From NCBI RefSeq assembly GCF_000720185.1, contig NZ_JOIY01000044.1:34408-98407 (forward strand): 64,000 bases of DNA, given 5' to 3'. Both the position numbers and the translations under genes were made by a program. The notes under the pieces were generated by a model. It was not told where the DNA came from, did not search any database, and saw only the letters and a program-made list of their open reading frames with translations. Shown here piece by piece: positions 51,693 through 59,175 of this stretch (position 1 is the stretch's first letter; every line of letters starts with the position of its first letter). The DNA is from Streptomyces sp. NRRL S-340. GTDB lineage: Bacteria; Actinomycetota; Actinomycetes; Streptomycetales; Streptomycetaceae.

Positions 51693-52418
51693 ATGTTCGA
51701 TGGCACGCCTCTCAAGGAGCAGCGGCTCGTCGTGGTGGGCGCGGGCTCGCGCACCGGGCGCGCTCTCGCCCGAGCCGCCTCCGCGGCCGGTGCCGCGCTC
51801 GTGCTGGCCGGTCCGGATCCGCGCAGGCTGGAGTGGACGGCGGGCGAGCTGTCCGGGCCGTCCGAGGTGCTCGCGCTGGACCTCGCCGACGAGCGGTCGA
51901 TCGCCGGCTTCGCCGGGCGCGTGGGCGGGTTCGACCACTTGGTCTCCACCGCCGCGATGCCCGCGAACGGCCCGCTGAAGGACCTCGAAGCGGCCGATGT
52001 GCAGCGGGCGTTCTCGGCCAAGGTGATCGGTCCGCTGCTGCTGGCCAAACACCTGTCCGGGCAGGTGGCCGCGAGCGGTTCGTTCACCTTCTTCTCGGGA
52101 CTGGCCGCCTGGCGGCCGGCTCCCGAGCGCACCGTGATGGCCACCACCAACGGCGCGCTGGCCTTCCTGGTGCGGGCGCTGGCGGTGGAGATCGCCCCGG
52201 TCCGGGTGAACGCGGTCTCCCCGGGCATCGTCGACACCGGTTCCTGGGACGGCCTCGGGGCGGACAAGGAGGCGTTTCTGCGCGGCGTGGCCGAGCGCAA
52301 CCCGGCCGGGCGGGTCGGCAGCCCGGAGGATCTGGTCAAGGCCGTGTTCTACGCCATCGACAACCCCTACGTCACCGGCACCGTGTTGCACGTCGACGGT
52401 GGCGGCCGCCTCGCCTGA
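51693..52418 (+). CDS. SDR family protein with substituted catalytic Tyr and Lys
   Basis: A 241-residue SDR. The cofactor loop is VVVGAGSRTGRALARAA, the NAG equivalent reads VSTAAMPANG, and the catalytic Ser is in FTFFSGLAAW. Where YxxxK is expected the sequence is MATTNGAL: Met and Asn replace the essential Tyr and Lys. The C-terminal PVRVNAVSPGIVDTGSWDGL and VTGTVLHVDGG are normal. It may be catalytically dead and act as a sensor or partner, or use another mechanism. ATG 51693 follows AAGGAG. It is divergent from the LysR regulator. Confidence 0.88.
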   Translation: MFDGTPLKEQRLVVVGAGSRTGRALARAASAAGAALVLAGPDPRRLEWTAGELSGPSEVLALDLADERSIAGFAGRVGGFDHLVSTAAMPANGPLKDLEAADVQRAFSAKVIGPLLLAKHLSGQVAASGSFTFFSGLAAWRPAPERTVMATTNGALAFLVRALAVEIAPVRVNAVSPGIVDTGSWDGLGADKEAFLRGVAERNPAGRVGSPEDLVKAVFYAIDNPYVTGTVLHVDGGGRLA

Positions 52419-52760
52419 CCGGCGCCCCGCGCACCCCGTCCCCGGCTCGGCCGACGCTCGGCCGGCGAAGGACACCGCTGACGGAAGCGGCTGCCGGGCG
52501 GCCGGGTCTCCCGGTCACCCGAGCGTCCTCGTCGGCGCCGCGGGCTGGGGGTGCGGCCAGGGGCGGCCAGGGTCCGCCAACCTCGCCGCCGAGCCTCCCG
52601 GGCCAGGTCACCGGCGCCGGACACGCCGTCCGGACGGGGCTCCGCGCGCCGGAAGCGCCCCTCATTTCTCCACTTCCCCCGACCGGTCCCAGAGGACCGG
52701 CGGCCCCCCGGTCACGCCCGAAACGTCAAGCATGACCGGCTGACCGAAGGAGCACTCCTC
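52419..52760. other. 342-bp intergenic region, nothing recognised
   Basis: This is GC-rich sequence between the SDR-like and the secreted SnoaL-like genes. A GAAGGAGCACTCCTC ribosome-site/short hairpin lies immediately before ATG 52761. No gene, operator or clear promoter was found. Confidence 0.45.
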
Positions 52761-53369
52761 ATGCGTTCGCACACACTCTTCCGGATCGCCGCCCTCGCCG
52801 CCGCGGCAGCCTGCCTGGCTGGTGGCACCGCTGCCGCGGGCTACGCCCACACCGAGGACCACCACCCGGCCTCGCGCGCCTGGCCCCAGCGCCTGATCGA
52901 CCGCTCGCCGGATCTGGTCCGGCCCCGGGCGATCACCGTCGACCGCTCGATCGGCGTGCAGCGAGCGGCCCGGGAGGTCCACCTGGCCCAGCAGTTGTAC
53001 ACCTTCTGGAACACCGGGCGGCAGACGTACCTGGATGCCGCCGTCAGCCCCCGGTTCAAGGACAACACCCTGCCCGCCGGCCGGCCGCAGGGCCCCGCCG
53101 GGCCGGTCTTCGCCTCGAAGAACTTCCGCACCGCGGTGCCGGATCTGACCTGCGAGCTGTCCGACCTGCTGGTCACCGGTGACAAGATCACCGCGCGGCT
53201 GGTCTTCCGCGGACACTTCACCGGCACCTTCAACGGCGTCCAGGGCAAGGGCCAGAGCGTCGACTTCGGCGCCCTCGACATCCAGCACGTCGGCCCCGAC
53301 AAGATCATCGAGGACTGGCACATCGAGGACAACGAGACCCTGCTGGCCCAACTGGGCGTCACCGCCTGA
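52761..53369 (+). CDS. Secreted SnoaL-like (ester cyclase/NTF2-fold) protein
   Basis: A 202-residue exported protein. The signal peptide FRIAALAAAAACLAGGTAAA ends near AGYA (about residue 30). The mature part is a SnoaL-like NTF2 fold: LAQQLYTFWNTGRQTYLDAA, VSPRFKDNTLP, RTAVPDLTCELSDLLVTGDK, ITARLVFRGHFTGTFNGVQG and the closing IIEDWHIEDNETLLAQLG, with the His/Asp acid-base positions of SnoaL-type cyclases plausible. Export is unusual for this fold, and a Cys occurs before the exit of the signal, but no lipobox is evident. ATG 52761 follows GAAGGAG. A GC-rich stem-loop follows at 53388-53408. Confidence 0.87.
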   Translation: MRSHTLFRIAALAAAAACLAGGTAAAGYAHTEDHHPASRAWPQRLIDRSPDLVRPRAITVDRSIGVQRAAREVHLAQQLYTFWNTGRQTYLDAAVSPRFKDNTLPAGRPQGPAGPVFASKNFRTAVPDLTCELSDLLVTGDKITARLVFRGHFTGTFNGVQGKGQSVDFGALDIQHVGPDKIIEDWHIEDNETLLAQLGVTA

Positions 53370-53387
53370 CGATTCACCTCCTAAGCG

Positions 53388-53408
53388 CCCTCCCCGGACG
53401 GGGCAGGG
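53388..53408 (+). terminator. Stem-loop after SnoaL-like gene
   Basis: CCCTCCCCG pairs with CGGGG-C-AGGG around GA, with one bulged base, 19 bp after the stop. It is plausible as a terminator but short-looped. Confidence 0.45.
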
Positions 53409-53587
53409 GGAGTCACACGAGGGCCAGCGCCATCTCCACATCCTCGTGTGTGGTCATGACCGAGGGGGCGGCGCGTGACCAGGGTGTCCGTCCGGCGGAC
53501 GACGCCGACCGCTGTCGGCTGCCGGCTGTTGTAAGGAGTGCCCGGCGGATCACGCTCTGGCCGGAAGGGCAGAGGGGGGCGCCTCAC

Positions 53588-53593
53588 TATGAT
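53588..53593 (+). promoter_or_regulatory. -10 element of the Imm7-like gene, leaderless
   Basis: TATGAT, a consensus-like -10 box, ends 6 nt before GTG 53600. No ribosome site lies between, so the transcript likely begins at the start codon. Confidence 0.6.
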
Positions 53594-53599
53594 CGTGGG

Positions 53600-53995
53600 G
53601 TGTTCGAGTACCACGGGTGGATCACGGTCAGGGAGACCGCAGCCGGTGACGACGATGAGTTCCGGTTGCGGCAGATCGTCGATGAGCTTCGCCGTCGCAT
53701 CGCTCAGATGGACAGCCCGTACTTGCTGGACATCAGGTGGATGAACGGCGAGCCGTTCATCCACCTCGGCGGCGCCTCCAATCACCGCTCATCACCGGAC
53801 GTCCTCGAACTGTTTGAGCATGTTGCCGTGGTAGCCCCTGGTTCCTACGGGCTCCTCCACGTTCTCGACGACGAGGAACCGGGTCGCGGGAACGAGGTAC
53901 GTGTGCTGAGGCTCGTTCGGGGAAGAGTCACGCAGCACACGGAAGCCCTGCTGTCGCCGTACGTCCCGACGGTGGAAGATCCCTTCACGGGGTGA
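53600..53995 (+). CDS. Imm7-like immunity protein, orphan
   Basis: A 131-residue acidic protein. It opens FEYHGWITVRETA, then EFRLRQIVDELRRRIAQMDS, LLDIRWMNGEPFIHLGGASN, DVLELFEHVAVVAPGSYGLL and a closing VRVLRLVRGRV. This pattern fits the Imm7 family of polymorphic-toxin immunity proteins (start FEYHGW, central GLLH). Codon use is clearly less GC-biased than in neighbouring genes, which suggests transfer. No toxin gene or Rhs/WXG carrier is adjacent: a SnoaL-like gene precedes it and a decayed ligase follows. It could be an orphan protecting against kin toxins. The family call is from memory of the pattern, so moderate. Confidence 0.68.
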   Translation: MFEYHGWITVRETAAGDDDEFRLRQIVDELRRRIAQMDSPYLLDIRWMNGEPFIHLGGASNHRSSPDVLELFEHVAVVAPGSYGLLHVLDDEEPGRGNEVRVLRLVRGRVTQHTEALLSPYVPTVEDPFTG

Positions 53996-54007
53996 GGCGC
54001 CGCCGGA

Positions 54008-55205
54008 TCATGCGGCAGGCCGGTTCAGGCAGCCGGCGATGATGATGGCGAATTTGTCCGGGGTGGCCAGGCGGACACCGAGCTGCTCGGCCTTCGCTCG
54101 CTTGGAGCCCGCGCCGTCTCCGGCGACGACGAGGGCCGTCTTCCTGGAGACGCTGGAGGACGAGCGGCCGCCGGCTTGTTCGGTCAGCTCGTTCATCTGG
54201 TTGCGGCTGCGCTTTTCCAGGGGACCGGTCATCGCGCCGCTGACGACCACGGTCGTGCCGCCCAGCGGGCCGCCCGCACGCTCGGTGTCCTCGTCCTGGG
54301 CGCGGATCTCGCCGGCGGGCGAGGTGGGCGGGGTGGCGCCGGGCTCGGCCCGCAGGGCGGCGATCTCCTGCACGCGGACCAGCACCTGCTCGACGGTCCC
54401 GGCGGTGATGCCGGCCACCGGGGTGCCGACGATGGTGTGGATGCCGTACGCGGCGGCCTGGGCCATGAGGTCGCTGTGCGCCGTTTCACCGAGCCGCGCG
54501 GCGAGCGGTGCCTCGGTGCCGGGCCGGGGCGCAGGCCGTAGCCGAAGAACGTCAACGGCACGGTGCAGGCGCGCTCCTTGGCACGCACAGTGCCGGCCGC
54601 GGCGCCCCGCGGATTGGCGAACGGCTGCCCGCCGTGCGCGGTGCGCACGTCGTTGGCGTGCTCGAACTGAGCGGTCGTCATCAGGACTTCGCCCCGCACC
54701 TCCAGGGTGACCGGCTCGGCGAGTTCATCCGGCAGGCCCTCGATGGTGCCGATCGCGTGCGAGACGTCCTCCCCGGCCGTCCCGTCGCCGCGTGTGATCA
54801 GCTGTCGCAGGCGACCGCCTGTGCAGCGGGCGGCGACCGCGAGCCCGTCGAGCTTCGGCTCGACGCTGAACCGCTCGGCCTCGTGGCCGATGCGCCGGGC
54901 CAGGGAGGCAGTCCAGGCGGTGAACTCCTGCGGTGAGAACACGTTGTCCAGGCTCAGCATCGCCACCGTGTGCGGGACATCGCCCTGCACGGCACCGCCG
55001 GCGACCTTCCCCGTCGGAGAGCCGGGCAGCACCTGATCGGGATGTCCGGCCTCCCACGCGGCGATGTCTCGCACCGACCGGTCGTAGGCGTCGTCGTCCA
55101 AGGCCGATGTCCCCTCGCGTAGTAGGCCGCCGACGCCTTCACCGCGTCCTCGACCGCCTGCGCGTAGGCGGCGGCATCCTCGATCGCAGCTACGGTTGTT
55201 GTCAT
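54008..55205 (-). pseudogene. Compact NAD+-dependent DNA ligase (LigA-like) with two frameshifts
   Basis: Read with two frame corrections this is a protein of about 398 residues starting [20 protein letters not shown] at 55205. It has a Ia-like segment ([20 protein letters not shown]), the adenylation motif [13 protein letters not shown] with nucleophile Lys, [19 protein letters not shown], and [16 protein letters not shown]. It then passes through a helix-rich piece ([20 protein letters not shown]) directly to a BRCT domain ([40 protein letters not shown]). The OB-fold, zinc-finger and HhH domains of housekeeping LigA are missing. Frame breaks lie near 55110 and 54530. It is either a recent pseudogene or affected by sequencing errors in GC-rich runs. 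Confidence 0.8.
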
Positions 55206-55602
55206 GCCGGCCATCCTGCCTGCCACCACTGACACCGCCGGTTCAGCGGGAGGGGAGGCCCTCTGCGCACACGCGAGGCAGCGGCGCACGCGGCAGCCTC
55301 CGCCGGGGGACGTTCGGCGGTCACCGCAGGAGGCCCGAGGCCAGACCGCGGGAGCCGTCCACACGGAGTTCTGCCCTGCGTGGGCCGCGGTCCGGGCGGC
55401 GGCGGTGCGTGATCCGTCTCAAGGAGTTGCCGCCCCTGTTCCCCCGGCCGTGAGCGTTTGCCGGGGAAAGGGAAAACGGAGCAGTCGGCTCCACTGGTGC
55501 GGTAGCCGGCTCATGCCCCAGCTTTTCCCCCATGAACAAAGGAGATTGCGAGGAATGCGCGCCACGATGCAGGGCATTCGGTGGGTCAGGAGGTTGATAA
55601 CA
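55206..55602. other. 397-bp intergenic region with possible leader ORF
   Basis: Mostly unrecognised. Near its right end ATG 55532 opens a 21-codon frame rich in Cys (MNKGDCEECAPRCRAFGGSG) that stops at 55597, just after the AGGAGG ribosome site of the next gene. No ribosome site precedes it, so whether it is translated is unknown. Confidence 0.4.
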
Positions 55603-55776
55603 ATGGTTCCCCTTTTGCTTGTCCTGCTTCTCGCTCTCATCCTTTTCGGCGCCGGATTCGCCCTCAAGATTCTGTGGTGGGTGGCGCTGATCGTCCTGGT
55701 GGCACCGGGGTACGCGCGTCGGAATCGCGGGCGCCCCACGGGACGGGGGTGGGACGGACACGCTGGCGCCGGCTGA
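55603..55776 (+). CDS. Small hydrophobic membrane protein
   Basis: A 57-residue protein starting MVPLLLVLLLALILFGAGFA, then LKILWWVALIVLV: two close hydrophobic segments or one long hairpin, followed by a Gly/Arg tail (RRNRGRPTGRGWDG). It matches the small 'hydrophobic protein' family widespread in Streptomyces, often near stress sigma-factor genes. ATG 55603 has AGGAGG with 9 nt spacing; in-frame ATGs at 55555 and 55567 are alternatives. It should insert in the membrane. Its function is unknown; proximity to the sigma module suggests a stress-related role. Confidence 0.72.
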   Translation: MVPLLLVLLLALILFGAGFALKILWWVALIVLVAPGYARRNRGRPTGRGWDGHAGAG

Positions 55777-55906
55777 CCTGCCGAGGGGTACCAGGTCCAC
55801 CGGTCCCGCGGGGACACGAGCGGGTCAGAAGAGACTGAGAGGTTGCCGTGCGACTCTGGCGCGTCCCGTAACCAACCCCGTCGCCCACCAGCCGGAGGAA
55901 CCGTCC

Positions 55907-56404
55907 ATGAGCCTGATCAACGGCCTGCCCGCACACGTCCTGCTCGTGCATGTCGTCGTGGTGTTCGTCCCGCTGACCGCGCTGGCACTCGTGCTCTGCG
56001 CCGCCCGGCCCGCGGCGGCGCGGCGCCTGGGCGTCGCCCTGCCGCTCTTCGCCCTGGTCACGCTCGTGAGCGTTCCCCTCACCACGGGGGCGGGGGAGTG
56101 GCTGGAGAAGCACGTCGGCAGCAACGCGCTGGTGCGCCGGCACGCCGAACTCGGTGACGGCCTGCTCCCCTGGGCCGCCGGCCTGTTCGTCCTGGCGGTC
56201 GCCGTCTGGTGGTCGGCCCGCCGCACCGCCGCCTCCGGACCGTCGGGCACCTCGCGCTGGACCACCGCACCGGTGCGGGTCGCGACCGCGGTGCTGGCGC
56301 TCGTCGTGGCCGTGGGAGCCGTCGTGGACGTCTACCGCATCGGTGACTCGGGGGCCAGGGCCGCCTGGCAGGACGCCGTCACGAGGACGACGTCGGGCGG
56401 GTGA
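55907..56404 (+). CDS. DUF2231 family membrane protein
   Basis: A 165-residue protein with four hydrophobic segments: HVLLVHVVVVFVPLTALALV (about 10-30), RLGVALPLFALVTLVSVPL (42-60), DGLLPWAAGLFVLAVAVWW (85-103) and VATAVLALVVAVGAVVDVYR (127-146). The N-terminal LPAHVLLVH and central RHAELGDG motifs with conserved His residues match DUF2231, which resembles cytochrome- or haem-binding membrane proteins. It lies between the small hydrophobic protein and the anti-sigma gene on the other strand. ATG 55907 has GGAGGAA upstream. Its role is unknown. Confidence 0.88.
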   Translation: MSLINGLPAHVLLVHVVVVFVPLTALALVLCAARPAAARRLGVALPLFALVTLVSVPLTTGAGEWLEKHVGSNALVRRHAELGDGLLPWAAGLFVLAVAVWWSARRTAASGPSGTSRWTTAPVRVATAVLALVVAVGAVVDVYRIGDSGARAAWQDAVTRTTSGG

Positions 56405-56463
56405 GCCGGGCGGGACGGCACGGCGGGCAGACCGCCGGCGTCCAGCATGCTCCTGCCGTCCGG

Positions 56464-57255
56464 TCACACCGTCGTCGTGCCCGGGCGCGGGCGCGTGTCC
56501 GGCGTGTCCGCGGCTTCGCCGGGGCCCAGCGGAATGTGCGCGACGACCGTCTTGCCGCCCCGCTCGCTCCGTACGGTGAGAACGCTCGCCACGGCCCGGA
56601 CGATCTCGAGGCCGTGCCGGCCGACCCGGTGAGGATCCGGAGCCTGTGCCGTCGGGAAGACCGGAGCGCTGTCCCACACCTCCACCCGGACCGTTCCGCC
56701 GGACAGGCACAGGCGCAGCACGACGGGCCCGTGCGCGTACTTGCAGGCGTTGGTGACCAGTTCGCTGACCACCAGCTGGACCAGGCCCACGAAACGTTCC
56801 GGCACCGGCGAGCGATGGCCGGCGGCCCCGTCCCGGGCGAAGAAGGCGGCGGCGCAGGCGCGTGCTTCGGCGATGCAGGCGCCCTCACCGGACAGGGTGA
56901 CCGTCGTCCGCGCCCCTTCCGCTTCCTGCGCCGCTCCGCCTTCACCCGCTGTGCCCGCCCTTGCTGCTGCCCGCGCCTCTCCGGCGGTGCGTACGTCTCC
57001 CGCTGCCCGCGCCTCTCCGGCGGTGCGTACGTCTCCAGCTGCGCCCGGTTCTTCCCAGTCCGCCCCGCCGTCGCGGCGGCTGCCCACCGGCCAGTCGCTC
57101 CGTCCCTTCACGTCGACCCCCGTTCCTGCGCACAGTTCACCCGGCTCGGCGATGTGACACGCTGCCAAGCATGCACCCTCCAGTGGTGTGACCGGGCGGC
57201 GTTGCCCCCACTGTGTGCGATCCGCTCCCTCTTCTTCGGGGGTGGCGTCGGACAC
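56464..57255 (-). CDS. Anti-sigma kinase-like HATPase protein (RsbW type)
   Basis: The frame gives 263 residues. The C-terminal 130 are a GHKL ATPase domain of RsbW/SpoIIAB type: LVQLVVSELVTNACKYAHGP (N-box with Glu and Asn), VEVWDSAPV (G1 box) and GRHGLEIVRAVAS (G2 box). The N-terminal 115 are low-complexity Gly/Ala/Glu-rich with a perfect 12-residue tandem repeat (GDVRTAGEARAA twice, encoded by 35-bp repeats at 56966 and 57002). The start is uncertain: GTG 57255 or an internal GTG near the AGTGVDVKG region. It follows the sigma gene by 54 bp on the same strand and is the probable antagonist of that sigma factor. Confidence 0.85.
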   Translation of the reverse strand: MSDATPEEEGADRTQWGQRRPVTPLEGACLAACHIAEPGELCAGTGVDVKGRSDWPVGSRRDGGADWEEPGAAGDVRTAGEARAAGDVRTAGEARAAARAGTAGEGGAAQEAEGARTTVTLSGEGACIAEARACAAAFFARDGAAGHRSPVPERFVGLVQLVVSELVTNACKYAHGPVVLRLCLSGGTVRVEVWDSAPVFPTAQAPDPHRVGRHGLEIVRAVASVLTVRSERGGKTVVAHIPLGPGEAADTPDTRPRPGTTTV

Positions 57256-57309
57256 GCCGTATGCCCGCCACGGCAGCGACGGGCATACGACAGGTGCGGA
57301 CGGGGCGGC

Positions 57310-58185
57310 TCAGCCGGCGGCGAGCATGCCCGTGCGGAGCCGGGCCAGGCAGCGCGAGAGCAGTCTGGAGACGTGCATCTGGGAGACCCCCAGGCGTTCA
57401 CCGATCTGCGCCTGGGTGAGTTCCTCCACGAACCGCATGTGCAGCAGCCGCCGGTCGCGCTCGTCGAGTCGGGCGATCAGGGGGGCGAGGGCGTGGAAGT
57501 CCTCCACCAGTTCCAGCGCGGTGTCCTCGGTGCCGATGAAGTCCTGCAGTGCGGACTCGTCGTCCTCGCTGCCGCTGAGGCCGGCGTCCAAGGAGGAGGA
57601 GTTGTAACCGTTGGCGGCCAGGCGCGCCTCACGGACCTCGTCCTCGGACAGACTCATCAGCTCAGCCAGTTCCCGCACCGTGGGGGTGCGGCCCAGGCGG
57701 CTGTGCAACTCCTCGGTGGCACGGGCGAGCTGGACCCGGGCCTCCTGAAGCCGCCGCGGGACGTGCACGGCCCACGTGGTGTCGCGGAAGAACCGCTTGA
57801 TCTCGCCGACGATGTAGGGAATGGCGAAGGACGTGAACTCCGCTTCCCGGGACAGCTCGAACCGGTCGATCGCCTTGATCAGCCCGATCATGCCGACCTG
57901 GACGATGTCCTCCATCTCCTCCGGCCCCCGGCTGCGGAAGCGCCCCGCCGCGTACCGCACCAGGGACATGTTCATCTCGATCAGCGTGTTGCGGGCGTAG
58001 CTGTACTCGGGCGTCCCCTCTTCCCGCACCGCCAACTGCTCGAAGAACAGCCGGGACAGTTCCCGCGCGTCCTTGGGTGCCACCCGCGAGGGATCGGCGA
58101 TGTCCGGCAGCCCGGCCGCCCGGCCGTCCACCGCGTCCGTCCGCGAGTGTGCCGCCGCCGCGCGTGTTGCGCTCATGGGCCCCAT
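57310..58185 (-). CDS. Group 3 RNA polymerase sigma factor, SigB/SigF/SigG family
   Basis: A 291-residue sigma-70 family protein with regions 2-4. Region 2 reads LIEMNMSLVRYAAGRFRSRG, EDIVQVGMIGLIKAIDRFEL and FAIPYIVGEIKRFFRDTTWA; region 3 reads VHVPRRLQEARVQLARATEE; region 4 reads LTQAQIGERLGVSQMHVSRL. It is of the stress/sporulation type, without region 1.1. I start at ATG 58185, preceded by GGGAGGGG 10 nt away. A GNNT-N15-GGGTAC promoter of the same sigma class lies 70 bp upstream, implying autoregulation. An HATPase-type anti-sigma gene follows, and RsbQ/RsbP/STAS genes start divergently. Confidence 0.94.
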   Translation of the reverse strand: MGPMSATRAAAAHSRTDAVDGRAAGLPDIADPSRVAPKDARELSRLFFEQLAVREEGTPEYSYARNTLIEMNMSLVRYAAGRFRSRGPEEMEDIVQVGMIGLIKAIDRFELSREAEFTSFAIPYIVGEIKRFFRDTTWAVHVPRRLQEARVQLARATEELHSRLGRTPTVRELAELMSLSEDEVREARLAANGYNSSSLDAGLSGSEDDESALQDFIGTEDTALELVEDFHALAPLIARLDERDRRLLHMRFVEELTQAQIGERLGVSQMHVSRLLSRCLARLRTGMLAAG

Positions 58186-58254
58186 GATGTCGATGCCCCT
58201 CCCGTGATCGGTCCGGCCGCTCCCGCGGTCCGGACGGCCGATGCCGTGGCACTC

Positions 58255-58279
58255 GTACCCCCGGACCACGCGCCTACTC
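58255..58279 (-). promoter_or_regulatory. SigB-type promoter for the sigma factor gene
   Basis: On the minus strand GAGT (58279-58276), 15 bases, then GGGTAC (58260-58255) match the streptomycete SigB-family consensus GNNT-N14-16-GGGTA[C/T]. It lies 70 bp before the sigma start codon, so the sigma factor probably transcribes its own gene. Confidence 0.7.
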
Positions 58280-58371
58280 CCACCGGATCCGGCATGCGGG
58301 GCACCACCGCGACGCGGAGCGGTCGTGAACCGCCTGCGGGGCGCGTTGCGCCGAATGGGAGGATGGCGGAC

Positions 58372-59175
58372 ATGGACATCCGCCGCAGGAACAATGTGAC
58401 GATCACTGGCCCCGCCGACGGACCGGTCGTGGTGCTGGCCCACGGCTTCGGCTGCGATCAGAACATGTGGCGCGCGATCGTGCCCGCACTGGCCGAGCGG
58501 CACCGGGTGGTGATGTTCGACTACGTGGGATCCGGCGGGTCCGACCTGTCGGCGTGGACCCAGGAGCGGTACTCCTCGCTCCACGGCTACGCCCTGGACG
58601 TGGTGGAGGTCTGCCAGGAGCTGGACCTGGAGCGGGCCGTGTTCGTGGGGCACTCGGTCAGCGCGATGATCGGGGTGCTGGCGGCCCGGACCGCGCCGGA
58701 GCGGATCGGAGCGCTGGTGATGGTGGCCCCGTCCCCCTGCTACATCGACGACGACGGCTACCGAGGCGGCTTCACGGCGGACGACATCGACGAACTGCTC
58801 GCCTCACTGGAGTCGAACTACCTGGGCTGGTCCTCCGCCATGGCCCCCGTGATCATGGGCAATCCGGACCGCCCCGAGCTGGGACGGGAGCTGACCAACA
58901 GCTTCTGCGCCACCGACCCCGACATCGCCCGGGTCTTCGCCCGCACCACCTTCCTGTCCGACAGCCGTGAGGACCTCAGGAGCGTCAGCGTGCCCACGCT
59001 GGTGCTGGAGTGCTCACAGGACGTCATCGCGCCCCGCGAGGTCGGCGCCTTCGTGCACGCGGCGGTCCCCGGCTCCCGCCTGGTCACGCTGGACGCCACC
59101 GGCCACTGCCCCCAGCTGAGCGCCCCGGAGGTCACCTCGGACGCGATCCTGCACTTCCTGAAAGAGCTGCTGTGA
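58372..59175 (+). CDS. rsbQ: RsbQ-like alpha/beta hydrolase
   Basis: A 267-residue alpha/beta hydrolase closely resembling RsbQ: RRRNNVTITGPADGPVVVLA, HGFGCDQNMWRAI (oxyanion), FDYVGSGGSDLSAW, nucleophile Ser in FVGHSVSAMIGVLAA, acid Asp in LECSQDVIAP and His in TGHCPQLS. In Bacillus subtilis RsbQ is needed for RsbP to signal energy stress, probably by supplying a small molecule. ATG 58372 has GGGAGG 9 nt upstream. It starts an operon with the RsbP-like phosphatase (start overlaps its stop) and the STAS protein. Confidence 0.92.
   Translation: MDIRRRNNVTITGPADGPVVVLAHGFGCDQNMWRAIVPALAERHRVVMFDYVGSGGSDLSAWTQERYSSLHGYALDVVEVCQELDLERAVFVGHSVSAMIGVLAARTAPERIGALVMVAPSPCYIDDDGYRGGFTADDIDELLASLESNYLGWSSAMAPVIMGNPDRPELGRELTNSFCATDPDIARVFARTTFLSDSREDLRSVSVPTLVLECSQDVIAPREVGAFVHAAVPGSRLVTLDATGHCPQLSAPEVTSDAILHFLKELL

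Noticed and set aside
56401..58371. Long N-terminal extension of the RsbQ-like protein
   Set aside because: It runs antisense through the sigma and anti-sigma genes; ATG 58372 has a ribosome site and matches RsbQ length.
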